In this document: positions 54,776 to 63,888 of the stretch, piece after piece
Layout: each line of letters begins with the position of its first letter
Numbering within the stretch: position 1 is the stretch's first letter
Assembly (NCBI GenBank): GCA_030646715.1
Contig: JAUSLJ010000048.1
Location: 1-64,000, forward strand
Length of the DNA stretch: 64,000 nt
Source: Agitococcus sp.
GTDB taxonomy: Bacteria > Pseudomonadota > Gammaproteobacteria > Pseudomonadales > Moraxellaceae
Direction of reading: 5' to 3'
Position numbers and translations under genes: made by a program
Notes under the pieces: generated by a model
What the model was told of the DNA's origin: nothing
The model's input: the letters and a program-made list of their open reading frames with translations, nothing else
Databases searched by the model: none

Positions 54776-56079
54776 GGCATTGCTCCCGTATCACCCATGG
54801 CTCGGTGTAGGCGTGACCAAGACAGCCCCGCCTCATATTCGGCATCGACCAGTTCCATCTGCACCATCCACAAGGCTTGTGCTGACTCCAAAACACCCGT
54901 TAATGCCAGACGATTGTCGGCATAAGCCGCCAGTGCTGAAGGCATCGTGCGCGTGGCGCGAGGTAGAACATCATCACGCAGCGATTGATAACGCAACACC
55001 GAACCCCGATGGGTCTCCCAAGCGGCCGCCGTTTCACCCGCAATCATCCGCTGCATGGCATCCACATCGGCATGCGTCATCGACTCCATCGCCTTCGCCT
55101 CCGCTACTCCGGCTTGTAATCGGCTACGCCAGATCGGCAGACTGATACCGACCATCAACATATAACCTTTGCCCTCCGCCATCGTGTCAGCCATACCCGC
55201 GCGCACGGTAGCCATGGGCTTATACATAGACTCCATCACCTTGACGTCAGCTGCCGCCCGACGACTTTCAGCCTTGCCGCCGCTCAACTCTGGACGCAAG
55301 CGCAGAGCCGAGGCCACGGCCTCTTCTTTCGGTAAACCACTCTGGGTCACGAGGCGCATGGTGTCGGGCGATAATGTAGGCACTGCTAAGGTTGAATCAC
55401 GGCCAATGCTGGTGTTGAACATCACTTCTGCGGAGGCAACATTTGCAAGGCTGGTGGCCAGCTTGGCATGCAAACGAGCGTGCTCGGTCTCTGCCCGCAA
55501 GACTTCCGCCTGCGAGCCATTACCAGCGGCATAGCGGGCATTGGCAGACTTGACGACAGAAGCAGCCAGTTCGGTTTGTTCCGTTAAAATTCTTTGCATC
55601 TGCCTTTCCTTGCGTAACATCAAGTAGGCACTGGCCACGTCCAGATCAATATCCAGAGTGGTCTTGTCAGCCACCGCTTGAGTACGATCCGCTTCGGCCT
55701 TAGCCCCTGCACGTCGGTAGCCGCGCACTCCCGATAACGGGAAACGCTGCTCAATGGTGATGCTGGTGTTCTGTCCCATGCCTTCTAAGGGTTTATGATC
55801 TAAGGAGGGTGACAACATAGGATCTTCAAGACCCGAGACGATGGCTGGTCGCGCCTGAGCGGCTCGAACAGCGGCTTGTACTGCGGTTATCTCTGCCCGA
55901 TGTGCTCGGGCAGAAAGTTGAGCTTCCTGCATCTGTAAAGATGGTGGTAATGCAAAGTCATCGGCAAAAGACAGAGAGATCATGCCCCACTGGACTAATC
56001 CCCCAAGAATTAACCACTGGACGTTCCTGATAGGGACTATTCGCCCAATCCCTCCCCGACTCCTCATGCAATCCCACAT
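54772..56079 (-). CDS. TolC-family outer membrane factor of the second cus-like operon
   Basis: 435 residues from ATG 56079 (AGGAGG 8 nt upstream); the frame extends a further 19 codons without support. Hydrophobic N-terminal segment (about 22-40), then helical repeats with EVLRAETEHARLHAKLATSLA and a mirrored C-terminal half. It is the first pump gene of an operon C-B-A-ATPase-PPK2. Confidence 0.83.
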   Translation of the reverse strand: MWDCMRSRGGIGRIVPIRNVQWLILGGLVQWGMISLSFADDFALPPSLQMQEAQLSARAHRAEITAVQAAVRAAQARPAIVSGLEDPMLSPSLDHKPLEGMGQNTSITIEQRFPLSGVRGYRRAGAKAEADRTQAVADKTTLDIDLDVASAYLMLRKERQMQRILTEQTELAASVVKSANARYAAGNGSQAEVLRAETEHARLHAKLATSLANVASAEVMFNTSIGRDSTLAVPTLSPDTMRLVTQSGLPKEEAVASALRLRPELSGGKAESRRAAADVKVMESMYKPMATVRAGMADTMAEGKGYMLMVGISLPIWRSRLQAGVAEAKAMESMTHADVDAMQRMIAGETAAAWETHRGSVLRYQSLRDDVLPRATRTMPSALAAYADNRLALTGVLESAQALWMVQMELVDAEYEAGLSWSRLHRAMGDTGAMP

Positions 56080-56107
56080 ACGTGACCTCCTGATGCATGT
56101 GATCGTG

Positions 56108-56494
56108 TTATTTACGTTCAAGCTCAACCGTGTCATTCGTTTTCAAATCACCGCTGACCACTTCAGCCTCGGAGTAATGCTCATCGAAGATTTTAGTGAT
56201 ACGAACTTGGCCTACGTTGACTCGGGCTAAGGCTGGTGCTCTGTTGCCACCCGCAACAGACGCTGAATGGCGTATGACTTCCAGCACCTGTCCCACTTTT
56301 GCACGGTCATGCTTACCGATACAGATAACGGTCTTGCCTTCTTCTATAGACAAAATCTGGCCGCGCATGATCCAGCTATGGTAAACCGCCTTGGGGCCTG
56401 CGAGAGATACTGCTGGGGCAGACAAGATAAGGGCAGCAAGCAGCAAAGCAACAGAACGGCGGGAAGTCTTTTGACTAAGAGCGATAGTATTCAT
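56108..56494 (-). CDS. small exported protein leading the second RND operon
   Basis: 128 residues from ATG 56494 (GGAG 9 nt upstream). Signal peptide (about 13-32, ending VSLAG), then a beta-rich domain: SIEEGKTVICIGKHDRAKVGQVLEV and VNVGQVRITKIFDEHYSEAEVVSGDLKTND. The repeated V-G-Q-V and final AxVxxGxxxxxDxVxL resemble flagellar-assembly/TolB-like barrel modules that present a small OB-like barrel. No family assigned. 28 bp before the TolC gene, so co-transcribed. Confidence 0.6.
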   Translation of the reverse strand: MNTIALSQKTSRRSVALLLAALILSAPAVSLAGPKAVYHSWIMRGQILSIEEGKTVICIGKHDRAKVGQVLEVIRHSASVAGGNRAPALARVNVGQVRITKIFDEHYSEAEVVSGDLKTNDTVELERK

Positions 56495-56548
56495 TTTACA
56501 AATCTCCAAAGAATGCCTAATTAGCATACTAACTGTAGGGTTATTAGG

Positions 56549-56566
56549 CTGTCATTAGCCTGACAG
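56549..56566. promoter_or_regulatory. perfect dyad CTGTCA-N6-TGACAG upstream of the second RND operon
   Basis: A 6-bp perfect inverted repeat lies 55 bp upstream of the first gene. It uses the same TGACA/TGTCA words as the CusR-like boxes but in opposite order. Further ATGAC words occur at 56580-56600. It may be a copper-responsive activator site. Confidence 0.4.
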
Positions 56567-56612
56567 GAACATTACATTCGTGTCATATTTCGGTCATTTT
56601 CAGTAAAAACTG

Positions 56613-57035
56613 GTTAAGCTGCCATTTTGCTACATTCTTCCGCACAGCGACGACAAGCCTTCGCACATTCTTGACAATGATCATGCTCGTGTTTTGCACA
56701 CTCATCGGCACAAGCCGTGCAGATTGTGGCGCACAATTGACAGACCTGTGCGGCAAAAGGACTATTACGCGCCATCAGCGCAGCGGCAAGGCGGCACATA
56801 TCAGCACAGTCTCTATCGAGCTGAATACATTTCGCCATTTGCTGGACATTGGCTTCGGTTAGGCAAGCAGTAGAACAATGGTCACAGGTTGCGGCGCATT
56901 GGTTACACGCTTCGATACAACTAGCGTATTGATGATGTGACATGTTAAGTATTCCGTTGTTTGTGATAGGAGCTTGGAACATAAGCCTATAATTCAAAGG
57001 GGTATGTTCGATACGGTACTTAACGGAGCTTTAAT
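56613..57035. repeat. 423-bp duplicated segment, copy B
   Basis: Second copy of the segment at 46404-46826, same orientation and length. The two copies flank the whole RND-ATPase-PPK2 operon (about 10.2 kb apart). Confidence 0.85.
56614..56943 (-). CDS. Cys-rich four-helix copper-storage protein (Csp/DUF326-like), copy B
   Basis: 109 residues from ATG 56943, differing from copy A in four residues seen by eye (for example MAKC for MTKC, NSPF for NSPY, CRRC for CRHC). All cysteines are retained, so both copies appear functional. Promoter-proximal sequence is shared with copy A, so both should respond to the same signal. Confidence 0.9.
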   Translation of the reverse strand: MSHHQYASCIEACNQCAATCDHCSTACLTEANVQQMAKCIQLDRDCADMCRLAAALMARNSPFAAQVCQLCATICTACADECAKHEHDHCQECAKACRRCAEECSKMAA

Positions 57036-57145
57036 TACCCTTCTTGCTTTTTAAACTGTATCCGCATATTTTGCGTAGATGGCATTCATCACATAAATTA
57101 CGAAAATGACAAAGCCGCACAAAGCGGTTTTGCCAGATGAGTATG

Positions 57146-57352
57146 TTAAACAGACGTAGTTTCAACCACATCGTACCCCGCTTCCTGAATGGCCAACACC
57201 ACCTCTTCCTGATCGGCATCGCCATCAAAACGTACTGTTTGTGAGGCTTTGTCGATTTGGACTTTGGCCGTTTTGTCCAGTTCGGCCAAGGCTTTAGTAA
57301 TAGCACTGACGCAGTGGCCACAACTCATACCATTCACTTTAATAACGAACAT
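57146..57352 (-). CDS. copZ: CopZ-like copper chaperone (HMA domain)
   Basis: 68 residues from ATG 57352 (AGGAGAG 6 nt upstream). A single HMA domain with the copper site GMSCGHC at about 8-14 and the usual VQIDKASQTVRF and EAGYDV elements. It delivers Cu+ to CopA in the cytoplasm. It is divergent from copA with its own CueR-type operator. Confidence 0.93.
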   Translation of the reverse strand: MFVIKVNGMSCGHCVSAITKALAELDKTAKVQIDKASQTVRFDGDADQEEVVLAIQEAGYDVVETTSV

Positions 57353-57388
57353 TTTATCTCTCCTAGGGTTGGTGTAGAAATACTGTGA

Positions 57389-57412
57389 ACCTTGCCATCG
57401 TGGTAAGCTCAA
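57389..57412 (-). promoter_or_regulatory. CueR-type operator and -35 of copZ
   Basis: On the minus strand TTGAGC (-35, 57407-57412) is followed by TTACCACGATGGCAAGGTT. The dyad between them (plus strand ACCTTGCCATCGTGGTAAGCT, 57389-57409) has the CueR form ACCTTnCCAnnnTGGnAAGGT. The -10 is weak (CACAGT), as expected for an activated MerR-type promoter. Confidence 0.7.
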
Positions 57413-57446
57413 GCATTATTTTCATTATTTTTTTGTAGAAAAACGC

Positions 57447-57477
57447 TTGACCTTCCCATCATGGCAAGCCTGATATT
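57447..57477 (+). promoter_or_regulatory. CueR-type promoter of copA
   Basis: TTGACC (57447-57452) and GATATT (57472-57477) are separated by exactly 19 bp containing the dyad ACCTTCCCATCATGGCAAG. This is the classical CueR-activated promoter layout. It ends 30 bp before the copA ATG. Confidence 0.8.
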
Positions 57478-57507
57478 TGCTAAATCGCTCTTCTCAGGAA
57501 GCAAATC

Positions 57508-59766
57508 ATGAATACTTTAACTCAGCCCAAAACACCTGAAATAGCCTTACAGCAGTTTTCGTTTACTGTTGAGGGCATGACGTGTGCTTCTTGCGTCGCC
57601 CGTGTTGAAAAAGCACTGAAAAAGCTTGCAGGTGTACAAGAGGCCACCGTCAACTTAGCCACTGAAACAGCAACCGTGCAAAGTATTGACGGCGGCGTTA
57701 CGCCAGAACAATTAATTGCAGAGGTACAAAAAATCGGTTATCACGCCGCTTTGTCTACAGACACGGTTGTCAATGATGGCAACGTACAATCAGATAGCGA
57801 GTGGTTAAAAGTCATGTGGGGGATGGCTCTCTCTCTGCCACTGATAGCACCCATGCTGTTGTCAGTATTTGGCATACATTGGATGTTATCAGGCTGGATT
57901 CAATGGCTGCTGGCAACAGTGGTTCAATTCTGGCTAGGGGCACGTTTTTATCGGTCTGGCTGGAAAGCATTGGCAGCACGGGCGGGTAATATGGATTTGC
58001 TGGTCGCCTTGGGAACTAGCGCAGGCTATGGGTTAAGCGTCTATCAGTTGTTCCATGCGAACACAGGTATGCCACACTTGTACTTTGAAGCGTCTGCGGT
58101 AGTGATTACCCTCGTGTTGCTGGGTAAATGGCTAGAGACCCGCGCCAAGCGTCAAACAGCATCCGCTATTCGCGCCCTGCAAGCACTTAAACCTGAATTT
58201 GCGCGTGTACGGCGTGCAGAAATAGAACAAGACATAGGGATTGCTCATGTCCGTCTTGGCGATTTAGTCGTCGTTCGTCCTGGCGAGCGCGTAGCTGTCG
58301 ATGGTGTTATCAAAGAAGGCAGTAGCCATGTAGATGAGTCCTTTATGACGGGTGAAAGCCTACCCGTTGCTAAAGAAATCGGCGATCAAGTGATTGGTGG
58401 CTCCATTAATAGCGATGGCTTGCTGCTTGTTGAAACCACTGCGATGGCAACAGAAAGCACATTAGCCAAAATCATTCGACTGGTGGAAAATGCCCAAGCG
58501 GCTAAAGCCCCTATTCAGCGGCTCGTCGATAAAGTGAGTGAAGTGTTTGTTCCTGTTGTCATCGTCATTGCCCTCGCTACATTTATTGCGTGGTGGGTCA
58601 TCAGCGGAGATGTTCAACTGGCAATTATCAATGCCGTCGCCGTCTTGGTCATTGCTTGTCCTTGTGCGCTTGGTTTGGCAACACCGACCGCGATTATGGC
58701 AGGCACGGGTATTGGTGCTCAGTACGGCATTTTGATTAAAGATGCAGAAGCATTAGAGACTGCTCATCGAGTGACAATGGTCGCCTTCGATAAAACAGGA
58801 ACATTGACAGAAGGCAAACCTAAAATCGTTGGATTACACGCGATAAATGGCGATGACCACGCCTTATTGCATTTGGCTGCGTCCTTGCAGACAGGCAGTG
58901 AACACCCTTTGGCGAGAGCCGTTATCGACAAAGCGCAGGAGTTAGCTATTGATATTAGTCTCGTGACTGATATTAAAGCACTCGCAGGACGAGGTATTAC
59001 TGGGCGGATGGGTCAGGTGTCCCTGTATTTAGGCAATAGCCGACTTATGCAGGAATTGGGTATAGACACAACAGCCGTTACCACGACTACGCAGCAATGG
59101 ATACAACAAGGACGCACTATTTCTTGGCTGGCCTGCATCGAATCCTCTTCTGCCGTATTAGTAGGTGGGTTTGCATTTGGCGATCAGATCAAAGCCAGTG
59201 CTCAACGAGCAGTGCAGCAATTGCAGACGATGGGTATTAAAACCGCGCTCATCACAGGCGATAATGTCGCTAGTGCTACTGTCGTGGCGCATGAACTCGG
59301 TATTGACTGCATGATGGCAGACGTTTTACCTGCGGATAAAGCCTCTATCGTCAATGCCTTCAAAGCTGAAGGCTATGTTGTCGCGATGGTCGGTGATGGT
59401 ATCAATGACGCGCCCGCACTAGCGACTGCCGATGTCGGTATTGCCATGAGTACGGGGACAGATGTCGCCATGCACACCGCAGGGATTACCCTGATGCACG
59501 GTGATCCTGCCCGAGTAGCGGATGCCTTAGATATTTCACGGCGCACCTACAACAAGATTAGACAAAACCTGTTTTGGGCGTTTATCTATAATTTGATTGG
59601 TATTCCATTGGCCGCTATGGGCTTGTTGAACCCGATCATTGCGGGAGCAGCGATGGCGTTCAGTAGTGTCAGTGTCGTGTCCAATGCCTTGTTACTGCGT
59701 CGTTGGCGGCCTATCAGTCAAGGTATCAATCAACATAGCTCGGCCAAGAATGGGATTAATAATTAA
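57508..59766 (+). CDS. copA: copper-exporting P1B ATPase with HMA domain
   Basis: 752 residues. One N-terminal HMA domain with GMTCASC (about 24-30), then [12 protein letters not shown] in [23 protein letters not shown] in SEHPLARA and [10 protein letters not shown], with the YN...NxxxxP and MxxSS Cu+ motifs in the last helices ([24 protein letters not shown]). It exports cytosolic Cu+/Ag+. It differs from the other copA, which has HMBD/YHS domains in place of HMA. cueR follows after 12 bp. Confidence 0.95.
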   Translation: MNTLTQPKTPEIALQQFSFTVEGMTCASCVARVEKALKKLAGVQEATVNLATETATVQSIDGGVTPEQLIAEVQKIGYHAALSTDTVVNDGNVQSDSEWLKVMWGMALSLPLIAPMLLSVFGIHWMLSGWIQWLLATVVQFWLGARFYRSGWKALAARAGNMDLLVALGTSAGYGLSVYQLFHANTGMPHLYFEASAVVITLVLLGKWLETRAKRQTASAIRALQALKPEFARVRRAEIEQDIGIAHVRLGDLVVVRPGERVAVDGVIKEGSSHVDESFMTGESLPVAKEIGDQVIGGSINSDGLLLVETTAMATESTLAKIIRLVENAQAAKAPIQRLVDKVSEVFVPVVIVIALATFIAWWVISGDVQLAIINAVAVLVIACPCALGLATPTAIMAGTGIGAQYGILIKDAEALETAHRVTMVAFDKTGTLTEGKPKIVGLHAINGDDHALLHLAASLQTGSEHPLARAVIDKAQELAIDISLVTDIKALAGRGITGRMGQVSLYLGNSRLMQELGIDTTAVTTTTQQWIQQGRTISWLACIESSSAVLVGGFAFGDQIKASAQRAVQQLQTMGIKTALITGDNVASATVVAHELGIDCMMADVLPADKASIVNAFKAEGYVVAMVGDGINDAPALATADVGIAMSTGTDVAMHTAGITLMHGDPARVADALDISRRTYNKIRQNLFWAFIYNLIGIPLAAMGLLNPIIAGAAMAFSSVSVVSNALLLRRWRPISQGINQHSSAKNGINN

Positions 59767-59778
59767 GGGGTACGATGG

Positions 59779-60189
59779 ATGAATATTGGTGATGCCGCGA
59801 AACAGACCCAAATATCGGCGAAGATGATCCGTTATTATGAAAGCATTGGCTTATTGCCAGAAAGCAAGCGTAGCGATGCAGGCTATCGTATCTACCGCGA
59901 CAAAGACCTACATGTCTTACGTTTTATTAAACGCGCCCGTAATCTTGGCTTTTCTATGGAGCAGCTCAAAGAGCTGCTATCGTTATGGCAAGATCAGGGT
60001 CGCGCTAGTGCCGATGTCAAAGCCATTGCTGAACAGCATGTCGTTGATTTGCAACAGCGCATCACGGAGTTAACGGAAATGCGCGATACCTTGAATCATT
60101 TAGCCGCGTGCTGTCACGGCGATCAACGACCTGACTGTCCGATTTTGAGTGGGTTGGAAGGAGTTATCACCGAGGGGTGCTGTCACTGA
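59779..60189 (+). CDS. cueR: CueR copper-responsive MerR regulator
   Basis: 136 residues. N-terminal winged helix (MNIGDAAKQTQISAKMIRYYESIGLL) and the CueR metal-binding loop with two cysteines, CHGDQRPDCPIL. A C-terminal CCH cluster is also typical. It activates copA and copZ through the two 19-bp-spaced promoters. It overlaps no gene but is 12 bp behind copA, so it is autogenously co-regulated. Confidence 0.93.
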   Translation: MNIGDAAKQTQISAKMIRYYESIGLLPESKRSDAGYRIYRDKDLHVLRFIKRARNLGFSMEQLKELLSLWQDQGRASADVKAIAEQHVVDLQQRITELTEMRDTLNHLAACCHGDQRPDCPILSGLEGVITEGCCH

Positions 60190-60200
60190 GTCATCAAACC

Positions 60201-60230
60201 CGCCCTCGTCAGCACGATATTGATAGGGCG
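60201..60230. terminator. weak hairpin between convergent cueR and cupredoxin genes
   Basis: CGCCCT (60201-60206) and AGGGCG (60225-60230) can pair around an 18-nt loop. No T-tract follows closely. It may act as a bidirectional terminator. Confidence 0.3.
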
Positions 60231-60235
60231 AGTCG

Positions 60236-61054
60236 TTAAGGCTTTTTCTTCAACTCCGTAATCACCATTGCGCCTTTTTCCAACTCAACGACAAATTGTA
60301 CGGCATCGCCAGCCTTGACGGCTTTCACCATCGCAGGATCTTTGACACGGAATACCATCGTCATACCAGGCATGCCCAGATTCTTAATGTCGCCGTGCTT
60401 GATGGTGAGCTTGCCTTGGGCAATATCCACTTTACGGATCTCGCCTTGGGTATAACGATCATCAACCGCCGTTGTCGTGTCTGTGGTTTCAGCTTTTACC
60501 TCAGTGACGGCGACAGGCATCGCGCTAGACGATTTTTCAGGGTTGGCGGCTACCGTAATTTTACCCTGCATACCTGCGGGTAAATGGCCTGGAATCAGGC
60601 ACGCAAAGACAAATTCTCCCGACTGAGTAAACTGCCAGATAATGTCCGTGCTTTTACTCGGCGGCACAAGCGTAATATTGGCACTGCTATGCACCATATC
60701 TGGCATCGCTTTCATCATCTCGGCATGCTGCATCATCTCATCACGCGTACCCAACACAAATTCGTGGGGGATTTTGCCATTATTAGTGATGCGCAATCGT
60801 ATCGTTTCGCCTTGTTGTACCGACAAACTATCAGGATTAAAACGCAGCAGGTCGTTCATGCTAATCTCAATCGTCCGACTCACGTCTTTGGGCATACCTT
60901 GTTGGCCAACGGCTTTGGTCTGCGCCTTAATCGGGTTATCAACCTTCATGTTGAGATCAAGATGTTCATCACCATGAGCCCACACCAATAACGGGCTGAA
61001 CAGCGTAGGGATAACCAGTGCTAAGGCCAACAAATGATGCTTTTTACTCTTCAT
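60236..61054 (-). CDS. cupredoxin-CusF fusion protein
   Basis: 272 residues from ATG 61054 (AGGAG 8 nt upstream). Signal peptide (ending VWA), cupredoxin domain with complete ligands H97, C152, H157 and M162 (CLIPGHLPAGM), an Ala/Thr linker (about 170-200) and a CusF-like domain (about 203-270). In the latter the usual tryptophan is replaced by M228 (HGDIKNLGMPGMTM: H220, M228, M231, M233). It could oxidise or hold copper and pass it on in one chain. It is downstream of the multicopper oxidase. Confidence 0.9.
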   Translation of the reverse strand: MKSKKHHLLALALVIPTLFSPLLVWAHGDEHLDLNMKVDNPIKAQTKAVGQQGMPKDVSRTIEISMNDLLRFNPDSLSVQQGETIRLRITNNGKIPHEFVLGTRDEMMQHAEMMKAMPDMVHSSANITLVPPSKSTDIIWQFTQSGEFVFACLIPGHLPAGMQGKITVAANPEKSSSAMPVAVTEVKAETTDTTTAVDDRYTQGEIRKVDIAQGKLTIKHGDIKNLGMPGMTMVFRVKDPAMVKAVKAGDAVQFVVELEKGAMVITELKKKP

Positions 61055-61067
61055 TTTAATTTGCTCC

Positions 61068-61083
61068 TGACAATGATTTGTCA
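61068..61083. promoter_or_regulatory. perfect dyad TGACAA-N4-TTGTCA before the fusion gene
   Basis: Reads TGACAATGATTTGTCA on the plus strand. The arms match the CusR half-site, but the spacing between TGACA and TGTCA is 6 rather than 4. It lies in the 63-bp gap between the oxidase and the fusion gene, next to its ribosome site. Confidence 0.4.
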
Positions 61084-61117
61084 TGATTGGAAATTGTATA
61101 TAAAGGATGAATCAGGC

Positions 61118-62485
61118 TTAATGCCCTTCATGCCCCGTTGGTTTGCGTACTTTCAAATCATGGTCTGTTGAAGTTGCTGGGCTGGCTCGAACGGTTGAAG
61201 GTTCTTCCCCTTCATATAACCATGCGACCGTACCCGCAGGATTGTCATACCAGCCAGGATCGCTGTAATCGCCTTTTTTTTGATTGTCTCGCACTTTCAA
61301 CACAGTAAACATACCGCCCATCTCAACCGCACCAAACGGCCCCTGCCCACTCATCATGGGCAGGGTGTTGTCAGGCAAGGGCATTTCCATCTCGCCCATA
61401 TCGGCCATGCCTTTACTGCCCATACCCATATAATCAGGAATGAGCTTGCGTACTTTCGCTGTCAGCTCACGTTGCGGTACACCAATCATTGTCGGTAGTT
61501 TATGCCCCATCGCGTTCATGGTGTGATGCGATTTATGGCAATGTAACGCCCAGTCACCAGCCGTTGCCGTGAACTCAACCGCGCGCATCTGCCCTACCGC
61601 AACATCGGTCGTCACTTCTGGCCAGCGTGCTGATTTGGGTACCCAGCCGCCATCGGTACACGTCACCTCAAAATCATGGCCATGCAAGTGAATGGGGTGA
61701 TTGGTCATGGTCAAGTTGCCGACCCGAATGCGAACCCGCTCGCCTGTACGAGCGACTAAGGGATCAAGACCTGGAAACACCCGCGAGTTAAATGTCCACA
61801 GATTGAAGTCCGTCATCTCCGAGACACGCGGCGTATAAGAGCCAGGATCAATATCGTAGGCACTCAGTAAAAACACATAGTCGCGATCAACTTTCATAAA
61901 GTCGGGATTTTTTGGATGAACCACCAAAAACCCCATCATGCCCATCGCCATCTGCACCATTTCATCGGCATGCGGGTGATACATGAAAGTACCCGATTTT
62001 TTCATCGTGAATTCATAAACATAAGTTTGCCCTGGCTTGATATGAGGCTGACTCAACCCACCTACCCCATCCATTCCAGACGGCAGTAACACACCGTGCC
62101 AATGGACTGTCGTGTGTTCTGGCAATTTATTGGTGACGAAAATACGAATACGGTCGCCTTCTACACACTCAATGGTCGGGCCTGGACTTTGACCGTTATA
62201 ACCCCACATATGTGCGACCATACCTGGCGCAAATTCACGCACTACGGGTTCAGCGACTAAATGGAATTCTTTCACGCCATTTTTCATTCGAGCAGGCAAA
62301 GACCAGCCGTTGAGTGTCACTACGGGGTTGTAAGGACGGCCATTAGCAGGCATTACGGGCGGTTGTGTAGTCGCCTCTGTTTGTATCATCGCTTCGGGGA
62401 TGCCCGCCGCTTGCACCTTGGATACCAAACTCGCACCTAACGCCGTAAGTCCCGTTTTGTACAAAAAATCACGCCGACTGTTCAT
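61118..62485 (-). CDS. multicopper oxidase (CopA/CueO-like)
   Basis: 455 residues with a twin-arginine signal (SRRDFLYKTG) ending near VQAAG. Copper motifs: HWHG (HTTVHWHGVLL), HPHAD, HPIHLHGHDF and HCHKSHHTMNAMGH, giving the type 1, 2 and 3 copper ligands. It oxidises Cu+ to the less toxic Cu2+ in the periplasm. A Met-rich C-terminal segment (MGSKGMADMGEMEMP) may bind Cu+. It lies between a TolC protein and the cupredoxin-CusF gene. Confidence 0.93.
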   Translation of the reverse strand: MNSRRDFLYKTGLTALGASLVSKVQAAGIPEAMIQTEATTQPPVMPANGRPYNPVVTLNGWSLPARMKNGVKEFHLVAEPVVREFAPGMVAHMWGYNGQSPGPTIECVEGDRIRIFVTNKLPEHTTVHWHGVLLPSGMDGVGGLSQPHIKPGQTYVYEFTMKKSGTFMYHPHADEMVQMAMGMMGFLVVHPKNPDFMKVDRDYVFLLSAYDIDPGSYTPRVSEMTDFNLWTFNSRVFPGLDPLVARTGERVRIRVGNLTMTNHPIHLHGHDFEVTCTDGGWVPKSARWPEVTTDVAVGQMRAVEFTATAGDWALHCHKSHHTMNAMGHKLPTMIGVPQRELTAKVRKLIPDYMGMGSKGMADMGEMEMPLPDNTLPMMSGQGPFGAVEMGGMFTVLKVRDNQKKGDYSDPGWYDNPAGTVAWLYEGEEPSTVRASPATSTDHDLKVRKPTGHEGH

Positions 62486-62535
62486 GTTAATATCTCATTA
62501 ATACTGAGTTGCCGATAAGTTCAAATTAAGTGCGA

Positions 62536-63888
62536 TTAGCCCGCGTCTACTGATCCTTGCAAGCTGCTCGTCAGTTCGGCCTCAGCAAGCCAAAAATCCT
62601 GCAATGCCGCAAGATAGGCGTTCATGCTGTCTACTTGCGCCTGTGATTGCGCGAGCAACTCAAAAGTACTGATGAGCATGCCGTTATAACGAAGCAGAAC
62701 TTCATCGGCGATTTGTTGCTGCAACGGCATCACTTCATCACGATAGTGTTTGGCTAATTCGTAGCTGGTACGGTAATGGGCATAGGCAGTGCGGGTTTCA
62801 CTACGGGCATTGACCGCCGTTTCTGTCACTTGCGCCAAGGAACGCTGATAAATCGCTTCCGCCTGAGCAACGCGGGTACTACCAAAATCAAACAACGGCA
62901 ATTCCAAGCTCACTTCAACACCCGTTTGTTTGGGCGCATCCGAATAGGTATTGCGCTGATAACCAACATCTAGCACATTAACCAAACGAGTTACTTTACT
63001 GAGCTTCAGTGCTTTCGCCGTACTCTCAGCATGACGTTTAGCCAACTGCACATCAATGCGCTGATTCATCGCTAACTGTTCCACTTGGTTTAATACCCGT
63101 GGTGTCGCTGGAAGGTCTGGCAAGGTCTCGGGTAATATCAGCGATTGATCGTTGATGAGTCCTAATTGCCGTACGAGGCGTTCACGAGCCAGTCCAGCGT
63201 CAGCCTGAGCACGGACACGATTGGCCGTTGCTGAGGCATAAAAAGCCTGTTCCCGCGCTGCATCCAAGCGGCTGATATTGCCCACCATCGCCAAATTACG
63301 TGCCAAATCACGACCTGCCTCGGCCGCCGTTTGTACGTCAGCGGCATAACGCGCCCGCTGCATACTGGCGATAGCCTCAAAATAGGCGGCACGGCTATCA
63401 TGAGCCAGTTTCAGTACCGACTGGACGGTGACCATTTTGGCGTTTTGATATTGTTGTTTAGCTATCGGTGCCCGCATGGGTGACAACAACAAACCAATGA
63501 CATCAAACACAATGCTGCGATCCACTTCATGCTCAGAGCCTTGTGTCAATCGAGCCAAGCTCACACTAGGGTTACGTGGTCGGGTGCTGGCCACTAACTC
63601 CGTTTCAGTAATACGTAAGTCGGCAAATTGCCGCTGGAGACGTGGATTGTTCAATAAGGCTAAAGTGACGGCATCTTCCGCAGACAGTGGTTTGGCCAGT
63701 AGCGCATCCGATGACTGACGACGGGCTTCCGTCGTGGTGGGTGTCGCTTGCTGATTGAGTAGACTTGCCGCCTGAGCGCGCACTTCACCTTCACTACCAT
63801 CAGATGATAATGTGGCACAAGCCCCTAAGCTGCCTGCCAACAGTACCATCAACAACAATTTATGCTGTGGTTTAAAGGACTTCTTCAT
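62536..63888 (-). CDS. TolC-family outer membrane lipoprotein
   Basis: 450 residues with a lipoprotein signal (GSLGACATL, cysteine about 23), like CusC and NodT-type factors. Helical repeats and the coupling tips (ARLTQGSEHEVDRSI; NTYSDAPKQTGVEVSLELPLFD) are as in copper-efflux members. Its upstream neighbour overlaps as ATGA. No RND partner is within the window on this side; it may serve the multicopper oxidase or a pump beyond the right edge. Confidence 0.85.
   Translation of the reverse strand: MKKSFKPQHKLLLMVLLAGSLGACATLSSDGSEGEVRAQAASLLNQQATPTTTEARRQSSDALLAKPLSAEDAVTLALLNNPRLQRQFADLRITETELVASTRPRNPSVSLARLTQGSEHEVDRSIVFDVIGLLLSPMRAPIAKQQYQNAKMVTVQSVLKLAHDSRAAYFEAIASMQRARYAADVQTAAEAGRDLARNLAMVGNISRLDAAREQAFYASATANRVRAQADAGLARERLVRQLGLINDQSLILPETLPDLPATPRVLNQVEQLAMNQRIDVQLAKRHAESTAKALKLSKVTRLVNVLDVGYQRNTYSDAPKQTGVEVSLELPLFDFGSTRVAQAEAIYQRSLAQVTETAVNARSETRTAYAHYRTSYELAKHYRDEVMPLQQQIADEVLLRYNGMLISTFELLAQSQAQVDSMNAYLAALQDFWLAEAELTSSLQGSVDAG

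Noticed and set aside
57031-57321. 96-codon minus-strand ORF overlapping copZ
   Set aside because: It is a different frame across the clearly real copZ HMA gene and lacks any family pattern.
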